The position numbers and the translations under genes are program-made. The notes under the pieces were generated by a model. It was not told where the DNA came from. It ran no database searches and saw nothing but the letters and a program-made list of their open reading frames with translations. 64,000 nt of DNA from Lutibacter citreus (GTDB lineage Bacteria; Bacteroidota; Bacteroidia; Flavobacteriales; Flavobacteriaceae): NCBI RefSeq assembly GCF_003260195.1, contig NZ_QEIH01000011.1, positions 1-64,000 of the forward strand, written 5' to 3'. This document shows, piece by piece, positions 18,287 to 27,923 of the stretch. Each line of letters starts with the position of its first letter. Within the stretch, counting starts at the first letter, position 1.

Positions 18287-19618
18287 TTAATGTTTTATAG
18301 GTTTAGGACCTTGATGAATAGTTTTGCCTACCAATAATAAAAATAACAAACCAAGTAGCATATATAAAGCTACAAAGCCTAAAAGCGTGAATAATGTGTT
18401 TCCTGAAGAAACCGTAGGTGAAACTCCTTCACTTGTTTTTAATAATCCATAAACTAGGTAAGGTTGTCTGCCTAATTCTGCAACATACCAACCGGTAAGA
18501 TTTGCTATATAAGGAAACGGTACTAGAAACATTATTGCCCAAAGTAAGGGTTTAATTGTATATAATTTTTTTCTCCATAAGAAGAAGATTGCTAATAACA
18601 TAATTCCAATAAATATAGTTCCTAAACCAACCATAATGTGGTAAGAATAATATAAGGCAGGAATATTATCTGGTAATTCTTCTTTTTTAAATTGATCCAT
18701 TCCTGCAATTTGTTTGTTCCAATCCTGATAGGTTAAGAAACTTAAAATATTTGGAACAGCAATTTTGTTGTCTAATTTTTTTTCAACCATATTTGGTTGT
18801 CCAATAAGCACAATTTCAGCCCCAGCATTTTCAGTTTCAAAAATACCTTCCATTGCAGCAAAACTGGCAGGTTGATATTTAGCTACATTTTTCGCATTCC
18901 AATCTCCTGTAGGGAAAGCAACTAGTAAACTTGAAATTAAACCGAAAATAACTCCTGTTTTTAAAAATAATTTACCGTGTTCTAAATTTTTATTTCTTAA
19001 AATATAAAAGGCTCCAATACTTGCAACAACAAAAGCAGAAGTAACTACAGAAGCAAATTGATTGTGTAAAAAAGCAGGTATTAACCAAGGATTGCTAAAA
19101 AGTTCTGAGAAGTTTTTAAGTACAAATTTACCATTATCTAAAATTTCAAATCCAACTGGATGTTGCATCCAAGCGTTTGTGGCTAATATAAACCAGCCGC
19201 TTGCCCAAGAACCTAAGAAGACTAAAAAACCTGTTAAGAAATGAAGTTTTTGCCCCATTAATTTTTCACCAAAAATAAACAGCGCTAAGAATGAAGATTC
19301 TAAAAAGAAGGAAAACATTCCTTCCATAGCTAAAGTTTGACCAATTATTCCACCTGTTAATTCCGAAAATTTAGCCCAATTTGTACCAAATTGAAACTCC
19401 ATTGGAATTCCTGTAACAACACCCATTGTGAAGTTAATTGCAAATATTTTCATAAAAAATATTGCGGCATCATTGTATTTTTGAATTTTCGTTCTTAAAA
19501 ATTTCCATTTAAAAAAAACAATGATTAAAGATAATCCCATTGTTAATTGCGGAAATATATAGTGAAATGTGATAGTAAATGCAAATTGCAATCTATCGTA
19601 GAAAATCATATCTTCCAT
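18287..19618 (-). CDS. cydA: cytochrome bd ubiquinol oxidase subunit I
   Basis: A 443-residue integral membrane protein carrying the three hemes of cytochrome bd. The start MEDMIFYDRLQFAFTITFHY contains the axial ligand His19, and the GRQPYLVYGLLKT motif is present. The length is that of the short Q-loop type. The promoter has a -7 element 39 bases upstream. It heads the operon with cydB, a small membrane protein and the His-rich NifX-like gene. Confidence 0.97.
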   Translation of the reverse strand: MEDMIFYDRLQFAFTITFHYIFPQLTMGLSLIIVFFKWKFLRTKIQKYNDAAIFFMKIFAINFTMGVVTGIPMEFQFGTNWAKFSELTGGIIGQTLAMEGMFSFFLESSFLALFIFGEKLMGQKLHFLTGFLVFLGSWASGWFILATNAWMQHPVGFEILDNGKFVLKNFSELFSNPWLIPAFLHNQFASVVTSAFVVASIGAFYILRNKNLEHGKLFLKTGVIFGLISSLLVAFPTGDWNAKNVAKYQPASFAAMEGIFETENAGAEIVLIGQPNMVEKKLDNKIAVPNILSFLTYQDWNKQIAGMDQFKKEELPDNIPALYYSYHIMVGLGTIFIGIMLLAIFFLWRKKLYTIKPLLWAIMFLVPFPYIANLTGWYVAELGRQPYLVYGLLKTSEGVSPTVSSGNTLFTLLGFVALYMLLGLLFLLLVGKTIHQGPKPIKH

Positions 19619-19656
19619 ATTGTAATGTATTTGTAATAGATAGGTAAATTTAGCCG

Positions 19657-19664
19657 CAAAATTA
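19657..19664 (-). promoter_or_regulatory. putative -7 element for cydA
   Basis: CAAAATTA on the + strand reads TAATTTTG on the minus strand, matching TAnnTTTG. It lies 39 bases upstream of the cydA start. Confidence 0.45.
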
Positions 19665-19712
19665 CAAATTAAAAGAAGACTCTTTGTAAGTTATACTACA
19701 CAATTATGTTAT

Positions 19713-20963
19713 TTAAAAAATTGTTGCTTTTTTAAACCAATTTCCTAATAAACTTAAATTTATTGATATTTTGTGGTAATTATCTTGAATTAGTTGGTTG
19801 TTTAATGTTCCTTCTTTTCCGTAGGAGTAATTAATATTAATCATTGATGAGTAAATACTTTTTGAAAGTGGAATTCCAACACCTAATGAAAACGCATAAT
19901 TATCAATTTTTTGTTTTGATAAAATTAAATTTCCCGAATTATAATTTGCTCCAACTCTATATTTTAATTTGTTCCAAACTGTTGCGATAGATTTTGAAGG
20001 TTTATATTCAAAACCAACACCATATATTTCTTGATTTTTATAAATGTTATTAGAGTTATTAGTATTAGACCAATAATTTTTTTTGTAATCTACATTTACA
20101 GTTAAGCTTTTGTTTATAATTGAAGAAATACCAAAACCAACTTTTAGAGGTAATTCAAAATCATTAATATCAATATCTGTTTCATCTAAAATAGAAATTA
20201 CATCAGATCCTGTAAAAGATTTTGTTCCAGTTTCATCCTCGGTTCCATTTAATGAGGTTGGTAAATTAAGTGTAGCTCCAAAAGTTGTTTCTTTCCCTAT
20301 TATATTGTTAATTGAATATTGTAATCCGGCGGTTAACCCTAAGCCAAAATAGTTTTTAGAATCTGTTATTGTTGCTGAATAGGTTCCTATATTTAATAAT
20401 TGTTCTTCACTTATATTACCAAATAAAGCAGATAATTCAACTCCAACGGATAAGTTTTTACTAAGGTTAAATCCATTTCCAAAGAACACTTCATTTATTC
20501 CTCCTGAACCTGTAACTGTTGAGTTTAAATATTCAACAGAGCCTTCAACGGGCGTTTTTAAATTAATTTCATAACTTACTTTAGAGTAGGGGACCAAACC
20601 GAAGTTTACTTTCCAATAGTTTTTTACTTGAAAAGCCATTGCTAAATGAGAAATGTTAAAATCGAGGTTATTTTGAGATGAGTTTAAAGTTTTTTTATCA
20701 GAATATGTTCCATTTAATCCCAATTCATATAAAAAAGTATTGGAGGCTATTGAAGCTATTGATGCTGGGTTAGCTTTGTTAATTGAAAACAGATTTTTAC
20801 TAGCAATCCCAGTATTTCCCAAAGCTGAATAACCTCCAAAATAGTTGACGTTTTCTTCTCCTAAGCCAAATAGAGAGTAGGGCGAACTAAAATCACTTTG
20901 TGCTTGCGTTACAAAAATAATTGAGAAGGTGGCTATTAGTAATGAAAATTGTATTTTTTTCAT
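19713..20963 (-). CDS. outer-membrane beta-barrel protein
   Basis: A 416-residue protein with a signal peptide (ending TQAQ near residue 22) and amphipathic beta strands throughout, resembling an OmpP1/FadL-like barrel. It starts with the conserved phrase SPYSLFGLGEENVNYFGGYSALG seen in flavobacterial outer-membrane proteins, and the later half has alternating aromatic strands. The substrate is unknown. It lies 17 bases downstream of the DUF4270 lipoprotein gene, and the two are likely one operon with a shared outer-membrane role. Confidence 0.72.
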   Translation of the reverse strand: MKKIQFSLLIATFSIIFVTQAQSDFSSPYSLFGLGEENVNYFGGYSALGNTGIASKNLFSINKANPASIASIASNTFLYELGLNGTYSDKKTLNSSQNNLDFNISHLAMAFQVKNYWKVNFGLVPYSKVSYEINLKTPVEGSVEYLNSTVTGSGGINEVFFGNGFNLSKNLSVGVELSALFGNISEEQLLNIGTYSATITDSKNYFGLGLTAGLQYSINNIIGKETTFGATLNLPTSLNGTEDETGTKSFTGSDVISILDETDIDINDFELPLKVGFGISSIINKSLTVNVDYKKNYWSNTNNSNNIYKNQEIYGVGFEYKPSKSIATVWNKLKYRVGANYNSGNLILSKQKIDNYAFSLGVGIPLSKSIYSSMININYSYGKEGTLNNQLIQDNYHKISINLSLLGNWFKKATIF

Positions 20964-20980
20964 GTATTCAAATTTTAAAA

Positions 20981-22279
20981 TTAATAAAGTAAATAAGTAA
21001 GTGAGAGTTTCATTCTGTTTTCAGAATTAACAGCATCGTAAATATTTATTTTATTCACCCTATTAGTATTGTTCGGAAATTGGAATAATAGAGCATAATC
21101 CAAATTATAACTACTGGTTAACATTTGCTCTACATAGTAAGTTAAATCGGCTAAGTAATAATATTTTGAGTTAAACTCATCATTTTGAGAATTTAGCTTG
21201 GCGTATACGTAACTTCCGTCAGTCCCAATTAATTGGTCAACAATTCTATTTTTTTTGTCAATTACATATACGGCAAGAGAATCTACGCCATTACTGTTAG
21301 ATTGATAACTTTCAATTGTAGGATAAAACTTAAGAGAAGCATTAATCGCAGTGCCATTTTGTTCTATCTTATTTATATTTTTTAAGGATGGAAACTCTAC
21401 ACGCATATTAATTGATGTGCCCGATTGAATATATGCGAGGTTGTTTGTGTTTTCGGTATATAAAATATCTGTAGAAGATAAAGGGTCTAAAAGCGTGTTT
21501 GATTTGTTACTAGTTATGCGATTAAAGTTTTGGTTATAATTTTGTATGCTAAAATCTGTATAGTAATTATTGTTTTCAGCATTTTCACTTTTAATTGTAT
21601 AGTACATTCTCATAACTATAGAGCCTGTATTAAAGCCAATTACAGCTTTGCTATTTTTATCTGGAGCAATTGTTAAACCTTTAAAATCTTGATATAAATC
21701 ATCATAATTATTAATAGTATTTGATTGAAGTTTATCAAACAAATCACTTCCAAAATTTTCATTTATTGGGATGTATATTGAATCTTTTTTGTTTGGATAT
21801 GGAGTAAAGGATAATTCGCCTAAAACGGAATTGCTATATTCTAAGGTTGAAGTGTTGTAAAAATTATCGTCATCATCGTTATGGGGTTCAAAATTTTCAA
21901 TTATTTCATGAACTTTAAAGGTTTGTATTTTAGTGGTGTCACCATAATAATAGCTATCGTAATATAAAATTGCTCCAATAGAATCAAAAGTTGCATAATC
22001 GCTAATATAAAAACTGGATGTTAATAAGTTGAAGAAGGTTTGACTTTCTAAATTTCCAAAATCTTCATCTTGTAATGCTCCAATTAATAGCCTAGTAGCA
22101 TTAGTTGTTGCTATTGAATCTATTTGAATGGTTGATGTTAAAATGGAAATAGTATCGGTTATAATTACATTCGTGTCAATATCTAAAAAATCGTCTCCAA
22201 CGGTATACGTTGAGGTTTCTTCGCTGCAGGAAATTAGAAAAGTAAGCCCTAAAAAAAACAGCGCAATATAGTTCTTCAT
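20981..22279 (-). CDS. DUF4270-family lipoprotein
   Basis: A 432-residue protein with a lipobox LISC at residues about 15-18. The pattern from SEETSTYTVGDDFLDIDTNV onward is typical of DUF4270, a Bacteroidota family of surface or outer-membrane lipoproteins. The function is not established. It is the first gene of a two-gene unit with the barrel protein and is divergent from the gene at 22517. Confidence 0.82.
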   Translation of the reverse strand: MKNYIALFFLGLTFLISCSEETSTYTVGDDFLDIDTNVIITDTISILTSTIQIDSIATTNATRLLIGALQDEDFGNLESQTFFNLLTSSFYISDYATFDSIGAILYYDSYYYGDTTKIQTFKVHEIIENFEPHNDDDDNFYNTSTLEYSNSVLGELSFTPYPNKKDSIYIPINENFGSDLFDKLQSNTINNYDDLYQDFKGLTIAPDKNSKAVIGFNTGSIVMRMYYTIKSENAENNNYYTDFSIQNYNQNFNRITSNKSNTLLDPLSSTDILYTENTNNLAYIQSGTSINMRVEFPSLKNINKIEQNGTAINASLKFYPTIESYQSNSNGVDSLAVYVIDKKNRIVDQLIGTDGSYVYAKLNSQNDEFNSKYYYLADLTYYVEQMLTSSYNLDYALLFQFPNNTNRVNKINIYDAVNSENRMKLSLTYLLY

Positions 22280-22486
22280 TATTATAATTTTGGGTAAAGG
22301 TATTTTAACAGAACAATTCTAACATTGTAAAATAGATGAATCCACTAATTGTATAGATGAAAGCGTTAAGAAAATGTTAAACGACTAGTAATCAGTATGT
22401 TTTTAGGTTTGTAGATAGGAAACCTGTTTCAGTAGGTAAAAAAGGCTATTTGGTATATTTTAGGGTTTAATTTTATAATAACTAAA

Positions 22487-22494
22487 TACTTTTG
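22487..22494 (+). promoter_or_regulatory. putative -7 element for the 22517 gene
   Basis: TACTTTTG matches TAnnTTTG and ends 22 bases upstream of the ATG. No -33 TTTG is at the right spacing. Confidence 0.4.
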
Positions 22495-22516
22495 AGCAGA
22501 ATTTTTAAAAAATAGA

Positions 22517-23392
22517 ATGGCTTTTAGAGTTTTGTTTATACTGGTATTATGTATTGGTTCTAATGTAATTTATGGTCAACAAGATAACTTGTTTGCTACT
22601 GAATTTAATTATGTTCCCAGCAACTCTAATTCTGTAGGGTTTAAAAACTCTAATGTAACTTTTAATTATGCCGTTAAAGTTAAAAAAGGAACTTTAATAA
22701 ATAGTTTAGAATATTCAAATTATAAAGTTGATTACAATTCTAACGAAAAATTAAATAGTGATTTATTAGGGATTGAGTGTTTTAACTCTATTGGGTATTC
22801 TTTAAAATTCAATAAAGAAATTTTAAATGGTTGGAGTTATTCAATAGGTGTTTCACCAACAATAACATCAAATTTAGAGTCATCAATTTCATTAGATGAT
22901 TTCATTATAAATGGAGAAGCAGTTTTCTCTAAAAAGTATACTAAAAGTAAGCTTAATTTGGGTGTGATTCGCAATTCATCTTTTGGATTTATTACCCCAA
23001 TTCCTTTAATAACTTTTGAAGGAGAAATAAATGAAAATTTAAAATATAGTGTTGGTTTTCCAATTACAGAATTTTCCTATAAAGTAAACAATACAAATAT
23101 GTTTAGTATGTATGTAAAGCCTAAAGGGTTTTATGCAAATATTGGAAATGAAGCATATGTTAATGTGGATGGTGAAGTTAAAAAGGCAAAATTTCAATCC
23201 TTTATTTCGGGATTAAAGTTTAGCCATTGTATAGATAATAATTGGAAAATTGAAGTTGATGCGGGATATCAATTAAAATCTGATTATGAATTATTAGATG
23301 AAAATTTAAATAGTGTGTATGAATTTAAAACTAAAAATAATATTAGTGTAGGTGTTAGTTTAAAATTCAATTTGTTAAATGATAAAAGTTAA
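22517..23392 (+). CDS. exported outer-membrane protein of unknown function
   Basis: A 291-residue protein with a signal peptide (MAFRVLFILVLCIGSNVIYG, then QQ). The remainder is alternating polar/hydrophobic beta strands such as WSYSIGVSPTITSN and KNNISVGVSLKFNLL, consistent with a small beta barrel with an aromatic/hydrophobic terminal strand. No family was recognised. It is followed 10 bases later by the Kelch lipoprotein gene, so the two are likely cotranscribed and exported together. Confidence 0.6.
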   Translation: MAFRVLFILVLCIGSNVIYGQQDNLFATEFNYVPSNSNSVGFKNSNVTFNYAVKVKKGTLINSLEYSNYKVDYNSNEKLNSDLLGIECFNSIGYSLKFNKEILNGWSYSIGVSPTITSNLESSISLDDFIINGEAVFSKKYTKSKLNLGVIRNSSFGFITPIPLITFEGEINENLKYSVGFPITEFSYKVNNTNMFSMYVKPKGFYANIGNEAYVNVDGEVKKAKFQSFISGLKFSHCIDNNWKIEVDAGYQLKSDYELLDENLNSVYEFKTKNNISVGVSLKFNLLNDKS

Positions 23393-23402
23393 AAATAAGA
23401 TT

Positions 23403-24389
23403 ATGAGTTCAAAAAAAATGTATTTCAAATACTTAACCATTTTAATTGCTTTAATAAGCATTTCTTGTTCATCTGATGATGAAACAGAATACGGTAACTG
23501 GGTAGAAAGTTCATCATTTGATGGCGATGCTAGAGGTAATTCTGTTTCATTTGTAATTGGAGATAAAGGATATGTAGTAACAGGTTATGATGGAGATGAC
23601 TATTTAAATGACCTTTGGGAATATAATAAAAATGGAGATTATTGGGTGAAATTAGCCGATTTTCCTGGTGTGGCAAGAAGTGGAGCTGTTGGTTTTGAAC
23701 TAAATGGAAAAGGATATATTGGAACTGGTTATGATGGAAGTGATAAGTTAAATGATTTTTGGTGCTATAACCCGGCAACAAATACTTGGGAACAAAAGGC
23801 AGATTTTATTGGTACGGCTAGATATGGCGCTGTTGGTTTTTCAGTTAGTAATAAAGGATATATTGGCACAGGTTACGACGGAAGCGAGTTGAAAGATTTT
23901 TATATGTATGATGATGTCTCAGACTCTTGGTCACAGTCCGTTGGTTTTGGTGGCGATAAAAGAAAAGATGCTTTAGTTTTTGTTTTAGGTAATAAAGCAT
24001 ATTTGGGAACAGGACTAAGAAATGGAGCTTATCAAAACGATTTTTATGTTTTTGAAGGTGAATCTCAAACTTGGACTAGATTAACAGATTTAGATGATGA
24101 TGATTCAGATTATAGTGTGTTGCTTGCAAGCGGAACAGCTTTTACCTTAAATGGTTTAGGATATATTGCTACAGGGGAGTCTTCAGGAATTTCACAAAAT
24201 GTATGGGTATATGATCCTTCTACGGATTTATGGGATGAACAAGCATATTTTGAAGGGTCTGCAAGACAAGATGCTGTTTCATTCAGTTTTACAGATAAAG
24301 CATTTGTGTTAATGGGTAGAAGCGGAAGTTATTATTTTGATGATAATTGGGAATACAGACCTTTAGAAGAAACTGATGAAGATGATTAA
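23403..24389 (+). CDS. Kelch-repeat lipoprotein
   Basis: The start is taken at the ATG at 23403 rather than at 23379, as this gives a compact lipoprotein signal (IALISISC) and avoids overlap with the upstream gene. The 328-residue product has six Kelch-type repeats of about 48 residues, with GKGYIGTGYDGSDKLNDFW and closely similar copies, forming a beta-propeller. Such surface propellers usually bind proteins or glycans. The repeats are also visible as DNA-level similarity at about 23560-23900. Confidence 0.82.
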   Translation: MSSKKMYFKYLTILIALISISCSSDDETEYGNWVESSSFDGDARGNSVSFVIGDKGYVVTGYDGDDYLNDLWEYNKNGDYWVKLADFPGVARSGAVGFELNGKGYIGTGYDGSDKLNDFWCYNPATNTWEQKADFIGTARYGAVGFSVSNKGYIGTGYDGSELKDFYMYDDVSDSWSQSVGFGGDKRKDALVFVLGNKAYLGTGLRNGAYQNDFYVFEGESQTWTRLTDLDDDDSDYSVLLASGTAFTLNGLGYIATGESSGISQNVWVYDPSTDLWDEQAYFEGSARQDAVSFSFTDKAFVLMGRSGSYYFDDNWEYRPLEETDEDD

Positions 24390-24403
24390 AAGATAATTAT
24401 GAT

Positions 24404-24444
24404 GCGGGTTATACAATTAAAAAGGTATAACCCGTTCTTTTTTT
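24404..24444 (+). terminator. intrinsic terminator of the Kelch gene
   Basis: CGGGTTATAC (24405-24414) pairs perfectly with GTATAACCCG (24425-24434), followed by T's to 24444. Confidence 0.9.
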
Positions 24445-24537
24445 GTAAAAACAGTTTTAAAGATTAACATGATATTACAATTTTAAAAACGGCTAATACT
24501 ACTATTTAAAACTAAATTCGCATCTTACAAAATTCAA

Positions 24538-25599
24538 TTGAAAACATATTTTAAAAATATAAACCCAATTATCATCCACATTTTATGTTGGATGCTTATT
24601 GTTTTAATAAGTTTATTGGCTTTTTATAATAGGTTCCAGGTTTTTCCACAAGAATATCAATTTTATGTAAGAACGTTTTTAAACATTTTTGTGTTTTATT
24701 TAAATTTTAGTTTGTTGGTGCCCAGATTACTTTTAAATAAAAAAATATTGTTGTATGTAGTGGTATCAATAGTATTTATTTTTCTTTTAAGTTTTTTAAA
24801 TGATCAATTTCCCAGACCTGAAAATTTGAATCATGAAATGATGATTCATAAAGGTAAAATTGATAGACCTTTTCATAGAGACCCAAATTTAAGACCTAAT
24901 AAAAATATTTTTATGGGGGTTCAAATTTTATTTGGAGTACTATTATTTGCTGTTGGCGCAAGTATTAAATTAGTTTCAGAATGGTATAAAAATGAAAAAC
25001 TAAAAGGTTTAATTGAAACCCAAAAAATAAATACAGAATTATCATTTTTAAAGACTCAGTTAAACCCTCATTTTTTATTTAATTCGTTAAATAGTATATA
25101 TTCATTAGCCAATAAAAAGTCAGATTATACAACAGATGCAATAATTACTTTATCTGAACTAATGCGATATATGTTGTACGAAACAGATAAAGATTATGTG
25201 CCTTTAACAAAAGAAATTGATTATATAAAAAATTATATTTCACTTCAAAAACTTCGATTAAAAGATTGTAGTGGTGTTCGTTTTAATGTTCGTGGAAATT
25301 TAGAGCATTTTATAGAGCCATTACTGTTAATATCGTTTATTGAAAATGCTTTTAAATATGGAACTGATTATACCGGTAAAACAAGTATTAATATTGAAAT
25401 TTGTATTGAAGGTCAGCAATTAACCTTAAAGAGTAATAATTTCATTTCTATAAATGAGAAAAATAAAGCGAGTTCTGGTATTGGTTTACAAAATATTAAA
25501 AGTAGGTTGAATTTGTTATACCCCGAAACACATTCTTTAAAAATTGAAGAGTCAGAGAAACTATATAGTATTGAATTAGTGCTAAATTTAAAAAAATAA
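24538..25599 (+). CDS. LytS-type sensor histidine kinase (PF06580)
   Basis: A 353-residue membrane kinase. The best start is TTG at 24538, because it gives the natural first membrane segment (about residues 11-30), and no ATG exists before the one inside that helix. Four predicted helices are followed by the His-kinase domain with phosphoacceptor His178 (LNPHFLFNSLNS) and a C-terminal ATPase segment, EPLLLISFIENAFKYG. It pairs with the LytTR regulator that overlaps its stop by one base. The signal is unknown. Confidence 0.9.
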   Translation: MKTYFKNINPIIIHILCWMLIVLISLLAFYNRFQVFPQEYQFYVRTFLNIFVFYLNFSLLVPRLLLNKKILLYVVVSIVFIFLLSFLNDQFPRPENLNHEMMIHKGKIDRPFHRDPNLRPNKNIFMGVQILFGVLLFAVGASIKLVSEWYKNEKLKGLIETQKINTELSFLKTQLNPHFLFNSLNSIYSLANKKSDYTTDAIITLSELMRYMLYETDKDYVPLTKEIDYIKNYISLQKLRLKDCSGVRFNVRGNLEHFIEPLLLISFIENAFKYGTDYTGKTSINIEICIEGQQLTLKSNNFISINEKNKASSGIGLQNIKSRLNLLYPETHSLKIEESEKLYSIELVLNLKK

Positions 25600-26315
25600 T
25601 GAATTGTTTAATTATTGATGATGAGCCTTTAGCCGTTGAATTATTAGAAGATTTTGTTTCTAAAGTTCCTTTTTTAAACTTGGCTGCAACTTGTTCAAAT
25701 GGGATTGATGCTATTTCAATTATAAAAAATAATCCAATAGATTTAATTTTTACTGATATTGAAATGCCAGATTTTTCTGGAATTGAGTTTATAAAATCTT
25801 TAGATGATAAGCCATTATTTATTTTTACAACAGCATATTCTCATTATGCAATTGAAGGGTTTAATTTAAATGCGGTAGATTATTTAATAAAGCCAATTCC
25901 GTTTCATAGATTTTTAACAGCAGTAAATAGAGCTCAAGAAGTTTATTTATTGAAAAAAGAAGATGGAAATAAAGAAAAGCAACCTACAACTTTAAAAGAA
26001 GATTGTGATTTTATTTTTGTGAAAGCTGATTATGAAAATATTAAATTAAACTTGGATGATATAAAATATATTGAAGGATTAAAGGATTATATTAAAATAT
26101 ATTCAAATTCACATAAACCAATTTTAACTTTAAGTAGTTTCAAAAAAATTGAAGAAAAATTACCGGCAAAATTATTTGTAAGAGTGCATAGATCTTATAT
26201 CGTTTCTTTAAAGTACATACATTCTGTGCAGCGAAATAGAATTTTAATTGATACAATTAGAATTCCAATTGGTAATAATTACAAAGATGATTTTATTAGA
26301 AAAATAGGAGGATAG
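25599..26315 (+). CDS. LytTR-type response regulator
   Basis: A 238-residue regulator with an N-terminal receiver (phosphoacceptor Asp53 in LIFTDIEMPDFSG) and a C-terminal LytTR DNA-binding domain (about residues 135-236) with FVRVHRSYIVSLKYI. It overlaps the kinase gene by one base. LytTR regulators in Bacteroidota often act on nearby envelope genes; no target was identified here. Confidence 0.93.
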   Translation: MNCLIIDDEPLAVELLEDFVSKVPFLNLAATCSNGIDAISIIKNNPIDLIFTDIEMPDFSGIEFIKSLDDKPLFIFTTAYSHYAIEGFNLNAVDYLIKPIPFHRFLTAVNRAQEVYLLKKEDGNKEKQPTTLKEDCDFIFVKADYENIKLNLDDIKYIEGLKDYIKIYSNSHKPILTLSSFKKIEEKLPAKLFVRVHRSYIVSLKYIHSVQRNRILIDTIRIPIGNNYKDDFIRKIGG

Positions 26316-26363
26316 TTTTAATTAAGAATAATTTTAAAAAGTGAAATATTTATTAACCTATGC

Positions 26364-26403
26364 TTCAATTTCGCTCAGCAATAGGTTAGTGAGCGAAATT
26401 GAA
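26364..26403. repeat. long perfect hairpin between convergent genes
   Basis: TTCAATTTCGCTCA (26364-26377) pairs perfectly with TGAGCGAAATTGAA (26390-26403) over 14 bases around a 12-base loop. It lies between the LytTR gene (+) and der (-). There is no T-run, so it is not a classical terminator; it may end transcripts in another way or protect 3' ends. Confidence 0.6.
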
Positions 26404-26499
26404 ATACGGGTTTCTTTAGTTGTAAATTATAGAATTATGAAATGTTGAACCAAGTTAATTAAAATGCTCTTCAAAACTCTTTATATACCAAAAAAATGG

Positions 26500-27801
26500 T
26501 TATTTCTTTCTGAAATAAATTACAATAGGTACTCCACTAAAATCGTATAATTCACGTAGTTTGTTTTCAACAAAACGCTTATATGGTTCTCTAATATATT
26601 GAGGTAAATTACAGAAGAACACAAACTGAGGAGTTGGTGTTGGTAATTGCATACAATATTTTATTTTTACAAATTTACCTTTATAAGCAGGTGGAGAATG
26701 TTGTTTTACAATCTCTAACATTGTTTCATTTAACTTACTTGTGGCAATACGTTTTTTTCTATTTTCAAAAACTTCAACGGCAGTTTCAATAGCTTTAAAA
26801 AGACGTTGTTTTGTAAGTGCGCTTATGAATATAATTGGTACATCTGTAAAAGGTGCAATTTCTTGTCTAACGTTTGCTTCAAAGTCACGCATAGTATTGG
26901 TTTCTTTTTCTACCAAATCCCACTTGTTTATTAAAATAACAACTCCTTTTTTATTTTTTTCAGCTAACCAGAAAATATTTTCATCTTGACCTTCAAACCC
27001 TCTAGTCGCGTCAATTACCACAATGGCAACGTCACATGATTCAATAGTTCTAACAGCTCGCATTACAGAGTAGAACTCTAAATCTTCTTTTACTTTAGAT
27101 TTTTTTCTAATTCCAGCAGTATCTACTAAATTAAAATCAAAACCAAAACGATTGTATTTTGTATCAATAGTGTCACGAGTTGTTCCTGCTATATCTGTAA
27201 CAATATTACGTTCTTCACCAATAAGAGCGTTAATAAAAGATGATTTTCCTGCATTAGGACGACCAACAACGGCAAAACGTGGTAATTCTGAAATTTCTTC
27301 TATATTTTCATCTAATTTTTCAGCAAGTGCATCTAATAATTCACCAGTTCCACTACCATTAATTGAGGAAATTGTAAAATAATCTCCCAAACCTAGGTTG
27401 TAAAATTCTACAGCGTCAGTTTCACGCATAGAGTTGTCAACCTTATTAACGGCCATAAAAATAGGTTTTTTAACCTTTCTTAAAAGGTTTGCAACTTCTT
27501 CATCCATTGGCGTAATCCCCTCTTCAACATCAACTACAAAAATAATAAAATCAGCTTCTTCAATGGCTAGAGAAACTTGTTTTCTTATTTCTTCTTCAAA
27601 AACATCATCAGAACCAACGGCATATCCACCAGTATCAATAAGAGAAAACTCTTTTCCATTCCAATCACTTTTACCGTAATGTCTATCACGTGTAACTCCA
27701 CTCACAGAATCAACAATAGCATCACGTCGTTGAACTAAACGATTAAACAGTGTTGATTTTCCAACATTAGGCCTTCCTACTATGGCTACAATATTACTCA
27801 T
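26500..27801 (-). CDS. der: ribosome biogenesis GTPase Der (EngA)
   Basis: A 433-residue cytoplasmic GTPase with two tandem G domains. The first P-loop is GRPNVGKST at residues 9-17 and the second is GRPNAGKSS near residue 180. Both have DTxG (DTGG, DTAG) and NKxD (NKVD, NKWD) motifs, and a C-terminal KH-like domain follows. It acts in 50S subunit assembly. The gene stands alone, with a -7 element upstream. era lies 2.3 kb away on the same strand. Confidence 0.97.
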   Translation of the reverse strand: MSNIVAIVGRPNVGKSTLFNRLVQRRDAIVDSVSGVTRDRHYGKSDWNGKEFSLIDTGGYAVGSDDVFEEEIRKQVSLAIEEADFIIFVVDVEEGITPMDEEVANLLRKVKKPIFMAVNKVDNSMRETDAVEFYNLGLGDYFTISSINGSGTGELLDALAEKLDENIEEISELPRFAVVGRPNAGKSSFINALIGEERNIVTDIAGTTRDTIDTKYNRFGFDFNLVDTAGIRKKSKVKEDLEFYSVMRAVRTIESCDVAIVVIDATRGFEGQDENIFWLAEKNKKGVVILINKWDLVEKETNTMRDFEANVRQEIAPFTDVPIIFISALTKQRLFKAIETAVEVFENRKKRIATSKLNETMLEIVKQHSPPAYKGKFVKIKYCMQLPTPTPQFVFFCNLPQYIREPYKRFVENKLRELYDFSGVPIVIYFRKK

Positions 27802-27823
27802 AAATTAGTATTGAAATTTTTTG

Positions 27824-27831
27824 CAAAACTA
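27824..27831 (-). promoter_or_regulatory. putative -7 element for der
   Basis: CAAAACTA on the + strand reads TAGTTTTG on the minus strand, matching TAnnTTTG, 23 bases upstream of the der start. Confidence 0.5.
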
Positions 27832-27923
27832 AGCAATTTAATTTTGTAAATTAAGGTATTAACTATTAGAAATTAGCTATTTGAATAAAATTACTATATT
27901 TCAATTCTAAAAAAATCAACTTT

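Noticed and set aside
23530..23781. Antisense ORF of 83 residues opposite the Kelch gene
   Set aside because: It is the mirror of a Gly/Asp-rich coding sequence, with no independent signals.
23560..23900. Repeated GGATATATTGG-type DNA as a mobile repeat
   Set aside because: The repeats are in frame and code Kelch repeats.
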